Below, one piece after another: positions 60,499 through 64,000 of a stretch of 64,000 nucleotides of DNA (position 1 is its first letter; every line of letters begins with the position of its first letter). Source of the stretch: Streptomyces sp. NBC_01571 (GTDB lineage Bacteria > Actinomycetota > Actinomycetes > Streptomycetales > Streptomycetaceae). A program made the translations under genes and the position numbers. The DNA lies in NCBI RefSeq assembly GCF_026339875.1, contig NZ_JAPEPZ010000001.1, forward strand, positions 5,022,001 to 5,086,000, in the 5' to 3' direction. The notes under the pieces are model-generated. The model saw nothing but the letters and a program-made list of their open reading frames with translations, did no database searches and was not told the DNA's origin.

Positions 60499-61119
60499 TC
60501 AGGACTCCTTGACGGCGATGGTCTCCACCGTGTTCGCCACGTGTTCGAACGCGTCGGCCGCTTCCTCCAGCACATCCACGATCTGCTTGAGCTTCAGCAC
60601 CTCGATGGCGTCGTACTTGCCGTTGAAGAGCTGGGCGAGCAGCTTGCGGTGGATCTGGTCGGCCTGGTTCTCGAGGCGGTTGACCTCGATCCAGTACTCG
60701 GTGAGGTTGTCCATGGTCCGCAGGTTCGGCATCGCCTCGGCGGTCAGCTCGGCCGCCCGCGCCAGCACCTCGATCTGCTGCTCCACGCCCTTGGGGAGCT
60801 CCTCGACCTGGTACAGCACGACCAGGTCGACGGCCTCCTCCATGAAGTCCATGATGTCGTCGAGGGACGAGGCCAGGTTGTAGATGTCCTCGCGGTCGAA
60901 GGGTGTGATGAAGGAGGAGTTCAGCTGGTGGAAGATCGCGTGCGTCGCATCGTCACCGGCGTGCTCGGCTGCCCGCATACGCTCTGCGATCTCGGCTCGG
61001 GCGGAGGCGTCGGCCCCGAGCAGTTCCATCAGGAGTTTCGAGCCCGTGACGATGTTGTCCGCGGATGCGGAGAACATGTCGTAGAAGCTCGTCTCCCTGG
61101 GGGTCAGACGAAATCGCAC
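60499..61119 (-). CDS. DUF47 (PhoU-like) partner of the Pit transporter
   Basis: The 206-residue protein is a PhoU-like helical bundle (TIGR00153/DUF47): MRFRLTPRETSFYDMFSASADNIVTGSKLL, EHAGDDATHAIFHQLNSSFITPFDREDIYNLASSLDDIMDFMEE. Family members sit next to pit genes and appear to control or assist the transporter. The E/D-x3-D motifs could bind metal. It is the first gene of the pit operon and is divergent from csoR. Confidence 0.92.
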   Translation of the reverse strand: MRFRLTPRETSFYDMFSASADNIVTGSKLLMELLGADASARAEIAERMRAAEHAGDDATHAIFHQLNSSFITPFDREDIYNLASSLDDIMDFMEEAVDLVVLYQVEELPKGVEQQIEVLARAAELTAEAMPNLRTMDNLTEYWIEVNRLENQADQIHRKLLAQLFNGKYDAIEVLKLKQIVDVLEEAADAFEHVANTVETIAVKES

Positions 61120-61284
61120 GTGAGGTCCTCGGGGTCCTTTTGTTTCGGTCAGGCTGATGCTAGGCGCATCATCCGGCCACGGCTAACCGGCCGTCCCCCA
61201 GTGTCGCCCATGAGGCACAGTGATCAGCACAGGGTCCGGTCCCGGCAGCGGGCAAGGGCCCTATACCCAACGAAGTTCGATACC

Positions 61285-61305
61285 ATATACCTACCAGGGG
61301 TATAT
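61285..61305. promoter_or_regulatory. CsoR-type operator upstream of csoR
   Basis: ATATACC (61285-61291) and GGTATAT (61299-61305) form a perfect dyad around TACCAGG, resembling the GTATACC/GGGGTAT copper-sensing repressor sites of actinobacteria. It lies 39 bases before the csoR start, so CsoR should repress its own gene and be released by Cu(I). Confidence 0.75.
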
Positions 61306-61343
61306 GTAACCGACCTTTCCGGCGGGATCAGCAGGAGGACACG

Positions 61344-61712
61344 ATGACGACCACCGAGGCCGGCGCGCCGGTGCCCTCCGGTGACACGCGGGAGGCCGCG
61401 GAGGCGGTCGTGACCGACCACGACCGCGGTGTCCACGGCTACCACAAGCAGAAGGACGAGCACCTCAAGCGCCTGCGCCGGATCGAGGGCCAGATCCGCG
61501 GTCTGCAGCGCATGGTCGACGAGGACGTCTACTGCATCGACATACTCACGCAGGTCTCCGCCTCCACCAAGGCCCTGCAGTCCTTCGCCCTCCAGCTCCT
61601 GGAGGAGCACCTGCGCCACTGCGTCGCGGACGCGGCCCTCAAGGGCGGCGACGAGATCGACGCGAAGGTCGAGGAAGCCACGAAGGCGATCGGCCGGCTG
61701 CTGCGCACCTGA
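61344..61712 (+). CDS. csoR: Copper-sensing repressor CsoR
   Basis: The 122-residue all-helical DUF156 protein has the CsoR copper ligands C64 (VYCIDIL), H89 and C93 (EEHLRHC) with spacing C-x24-H-x3-C. The KDEHLKRLRRIEGQIRGLQRMV helix is the family DNA-binding surface. It binds Cu(I) and releases its operator. A disordered N-terminus of about 30 residues precedes the domain, as in Streptomyces CsoR. ATG 61344 follows AGGAGGA. Copper-export targets are not in the window. Confidence 0.94.
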   Translation: MTTTEAGAPVPSGDTREAAEAVVTDHDRGVHGYHKQKDEHLKRLRRIEGQIRGLQRMVDEDVYCIDILTQVSASTKALQSFALQLLEEHLRHCVADAALKGGDEIDAKVEEATKAIGRLLRT

Positions 61713-61778
61713 GGGCTGTCACCGTCCGCCCCCTCGCGAAGCCCGGCACACACCAGGCGGGCGGCGTGACGGCCGGAC

Positions 61779-61967
61779 CTACTGCTCCGTGCCGCCCTCC
61801 CGCGCACGTTCTTCGGCCACTTTCAGCACCTCGTCGATGCTCTCCAGGCTGAGCCGGTCCTCATGGGCGGCCGACGCCGCGATGATCAGATCGCCGCACA
61901 GCTCGATCTCGGCGAGGGCCACGTGGTCCTGAACTGCCGTACCGCCGACCGGAGCCACGCGCGTCAC
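61779..61967 (-). CDS. Small conserved-looking hypothetical protein
   Basis: The 62-residue product (VAPVGGTAVQDHVALAEIEL CGDLIIAASAAHEDRL...) has a mixed helical profile with the pattern ELCGDLIIAASA and a charged C-terminal helix (SLESIDEVLKVAEERAREGG). GTG 61967 is the start; a second GTG three codons later is possible. It is convergent with csoR. I recognise the general type as a recurrent small Streptomyces protein but no function. Confidence 0.6.
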   Translation of the reverse strand: MTRVAPVGGTAVQDHVALAEIELCGDLIIAASAAHEDRLSLESIDEVLKVAEERAREGGTEQ

Positions 61968-62180
61968 CTCTTCCTGCCGTCACCGACTTCCTAGAGTAGG
62001 GAGCGGCCTACACACCGCGCATGGCACGGAAGGGCCATTTCCAGCCCCCAACCCCGCCTCCCACGAGGAGCCCGCGCAGGGACTCCGTGCCCCTGCGCCG
62101 CCCCCGGTTCGGGCCCCTACCCGCACTTCGCCGGCCCGCACGGCCTGCCGCACACCCTTCACCCCGCGGTCGCCGCACCT

Positions 62181-63041
62181 CTACGGCTCCGCGATCTTCC
62201 CCGCGAAGATGTCCGCGGATTCGGGAAGCCGTACGGGCGCCGGGACCCCGAAGTCGTACAGCAGGGTCGTCGAGGCGACCGCGACCGTACCCCTGTGCTG
62301 GCCGTTGACGAAGCTGAACCGGCACCGCAGCTCGCGGATCCGTCCCTCGTCGTCGAGATAGACGTCGAACGGGACCTCGGCGGTGGCGAACCCTTTCGCC
62401 GCCGCCCGCAGCGCCTCCCGGTTCCCCTTCGACGCGCTCCGCGCGGCGAGGTCCAGGTCGGCGGTCCCGCGATAGTGCGCCACCGGGACCCCCGCCACCT
62501 CCGTCCGGCCGGCGTACGTCGCCGTCCGCACCCCGCGCAGCAACTCGGCCGCGGCGAACGGGTCGGTGGCGCCGCCGGTCACCAGATTCCCGTCGGAGAG
62601 CGTCGCCGTGTCGACCCGCACCCACTTGTCGGCCGGGACACCCGCGCCGCGGTTCTTCATGAACAGGGCTCCCGGGGCGAGGAGTTCGGTGATCGGCCGG
62701 TGCTCCTCGGCACCGGCCGGGTCCTGCGGCAGCTCGACCGTGAGCTGCCCCGACTGCTTCCTGAAGTCGTAGACACCCTCACCCCGGATGGTGACGCGGG
62801 TCCCGCCGGTGGCCATCTCCATCGACGTACGGGCCCGCGCGCTGCCGGCGCGCTCCAGCGTGGCGGCGGCGCGGTGCAGCACCTCGGCGGAGACGGCACC
62901 CGAGCGGGTGCCCACGGCGGCGGGACGTGCGTCCTCCGCACCGGCGCGGCCGGCCGAACATCCGGCCACGCAGCACAGGAGCCCCGCCACCGCGACCGCG
63001 AGAACGCGAGCGTCCGTCCGCCTGCCCTGCTGCGCCACCAT
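62181..63041 (-). CDS. Lipoprotein with LppX/LolA-like fold candidate
   Basis: The 286-residue preprotein has a lipoprotein signal (ARVLAVAVAGLLCCVAGC) with lipobox VAGC. The mature part (ARTSMEMATGGTRVTIRGEGVYDFRKQSGQLTVEL, then long beta segments and VPFDVYLDDEGRIRELRCRFSF) resembles the LppX/LprG/LolA type of half-barrel that carries lipids or glycolipids. The fold is inferred from pattern only. GTG/ATG choice at 63041 is uncertain by a few codons. It stands alone. Confidence 0.7.
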   Translation of the reverse strand: MVAQQGRRTDARVLAVAVAGLLCCVAGCSAGRAGAEDARPAAVGTRSGAVSAEVLHRAAATLERAGSARARTSMEMATGGTRVTIRGEGVYDFRKQSGQLTVELPQDPAGAEEHRPITELLAPGALFMKNRGAGVPADKWVRVDTATLSDGNLVTGGATDPFAAAELLRGVRTATYAGRTEVAGVPVAHYRGTADLDLAARSASKGNREALRAAAKGFATAEVPFDVYLDDEGRIRELRCRFSFVNGQHRGTVAVASTTLLYDFGVPAPVRLPESADIFAGKIAEP

Positions 63042-63157
63042 CGTCCGCCGACCCCCAGCCGGTCCGTCCCGGGCCTCCTGTCGTCCGGTTAACGACGAGT
63101 AGGGGCGCTCGTCACGCGGGTGCGATTCCGTTTGCTTGCCTGGGTAACGTTACGGAC

Positions 63158-63328
63158 GTGGCGCAGCAGGACGACATCCCATTCGCCGGAGAACACCGGA
63201 CCATCACGGTCGAACAGGGCCGCTTCTGCGTGGCCCGCTGCTCCTGCGGCTGGAGAGGCCCCGCCCGCCGGGCCCGCAGCCTCGCCCGCACGGACGCGGA
63301 GTCCCACACGACGCCCCCGCTCGCCTGA
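63158..63328 (+). CDS. 56-residue Cys-rich-motif small protein
   Basis: The product begins VAQQDDIPFAGEHRTITVEQ and contains RFCVARCSCGWRGPARRARS, a C-x3-C-x-C pattern that could bind zinc or an Fe-S cluster, followed by basic residues. GTG 63158 lacks a Shine-Dalgarno sequence, and TAACGT lies 8 bases upstream as a possible -10, suggesting a leaderless start. The family is a small Streptomyces type of unknown function. Confidence 0.6.
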   Translation: MAQQDDIPFAGEHRTITVEQGRFCVARCSCGWRGPARRARSLARTDAESHTTPPLA

Positions 63329-63534
63329 CCCCGCCCTGCCCCGCACGCCCTCGCGCGCCAGGGCCGGGCAGGCGCGAAGCCCTCGGCAGGAGGCCGGATT
63401 CGGGGTGCGATGCCCGTGATATCCGTCATAGGGGGATCACGGTCCTGTAGCGGTTGCGTTCTTCGCCCGTCCGTTGTGGAACCCTCGGAACCGGTCACCC
63501 GTCTCGTCCCACGGGAACCGAGCGGGAGGCTCAC

Positions 63535-64000
63535 ATGCAACGGCGAATATTCATAGGCGGCGGCGCGGCCGTACTCGCGGCGGCGGTCACCACCGCGTGC
63601 AACGGGAAGGACGGGGCGGCCACCAGGACGTCGTCCGGGGCCGCGGAGACGTCCAGCGCCCCCGTCCGCACGACCTCGGGCGCCACCCCCGCCGGCGTCC
63701 GCGCCGCCGCGAACTGGACCGCCCTCGCCAAGGACCTGGACGGGCCGCTGGTCCGCCCCGGCGACCGCGCCTGGCCCGCGGCGCACCAGCTGTACAACAC
63801 CCGCTTCGACACGCTGAAGCCCACCGCCGTCGCGTACGCCGCCCACGCGGACGACATCCGTACGGCCATGGCCTACGCCCGCGCCCACCACATACCGCTG
63901 TCGATCCGCAACGGCGGCCACTCCTACGCGGGCTGGTCCTCCGGCGACGGCCGGCTGATCCTCGACGTCTCCAAGCTGGACAAGATCCGGGCGTCCGCGA
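63535..64000 (+). CDS. FAD-binding berberine-bridge-type oxidoreductase, 5' part
   Basis: The window ends inside this gene; 155 residues are visible. They show a twin-arginine-like signal (QRRIFIGGGAAVLAAAV) with a lipobox-like TTAC, a Thr/Ser-rich linker, and the start of the FAD-binding domain with RNGGHSYAGWSSGDGRLILDVSKLDKI. The histidine in GGHSYAG is the residue that binds FAD covalently in this family. ATG 63535 has GGGAGG upstream. It should be an exported flavoenzyme oxidising an alcohol or sugar; substrate unknown. Confidence 0.88.
   Translation, partial: MQRRIFIGGGAAVLAAAVTTACNGKDGAATRTSSGAAETSSAPVRTTSGATPAGVRAAANWTALAKDLDGPLVRPGDRAWPAAHQLYNTRFDTLKPTAVAYAAHADDIRTAMAYARAHHIPLSIRNGGHSYAGWSSGDGRLILDVSKLDKIRASA

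Overview
The window is a high-GC chromosomal segment with short gene spacing, frequent GTG starts and many ATGA/GTGA stop-start overlaps. The content points to Streptomyces: devA/devB-type developmental regulators, the anti-sigma factor RsiG, Nur, an OmpR-like GlnR, mycothiol synthase MshD and a pst/ppk phosphate cluster. From memory, the order resembles the conserved core region of S. coelicolor that runs from devA through nur, cysA, glnR, mshD and ppk to pstSCAB and csoR. No phage, insertion sequence, CRISPR array, rRNA or tRNA gene was recognised.

Region 1 (1-10.3 kb) holds a nitroreductase-hemerythrin fusion, a kinase with two aminoglycoside-phosphotransferase domains, and a locus of three paralogous GntR regulators. 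Each regulator is divergent from a gene for a 61-62 residue hydrophobic protein. The middle regulator is translationally coupled to a HAD phosphatase, matching devA-devB, and the third matches devE. The divergent intergenic regions carry palindromes, two of them shared between loci. An Eis-like acetyltransferase follows.

Region 2 (10.3-25 kb) holds an asparaginase, rsiG with two intact cyclic-di-GMP motifs, dtd, ygfZ, nur, a shortened receiver protein, a nitrobindin, a 33-residue membrane peptide, and a three-gene operon of single-pass exported proteins with repetitive cytoplasmic tails. It continues with a DsrE protein, DUF3099, the rhodanese cysA with DUF1416 behind a Cys-containing leader peptide, LmeA-like, membrane and MoaD-like proteins, and an alpha/beta hydrolase.

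Region 3 (25-41.5 kb) holds glnR (behind a coupled 18-codon reading frame), a LacI regulator, a secreted trypsin-like protease with FG-GAP repeats, an HtrA protease without PDZ domain, an OmpR-type two-component pair, a lipoprotein, an ABC exporter, a second LmeA-like protein, a secreted 5'-nucleotidase and mshD. A minisatellite-like array follows mshD.

Region 4 (41.5-50 kb) has two back-to-back transport operons. One is ECF sigma / zinc-finger anti-sigma / small membrane protein / ABC ATPase / permease / membrane protein. The other is a YtrA-type GntR / ABC ATPase / two paralogous permeases. They diverge around a perfect 15-6-15 inverted repeat.

Region 5 (50-61.2 kb) is phosphate metabolism: ppk, a CHAD protein, a Nudix hydrolase, pstSCAB with a PHO-box-like repeat, then a PiT transporter and its DUF47 partner. 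Large GC-rich palindromic repeat elements lie beside the pit gene and, in related form, beside the asparaginase gene. Region 6 (61.2-64 kb) has csoR with its operator, small conserved proteins, a lipoprotein and the start of a berberine-bridge-type FAD oxidoreductase cut by the window end.
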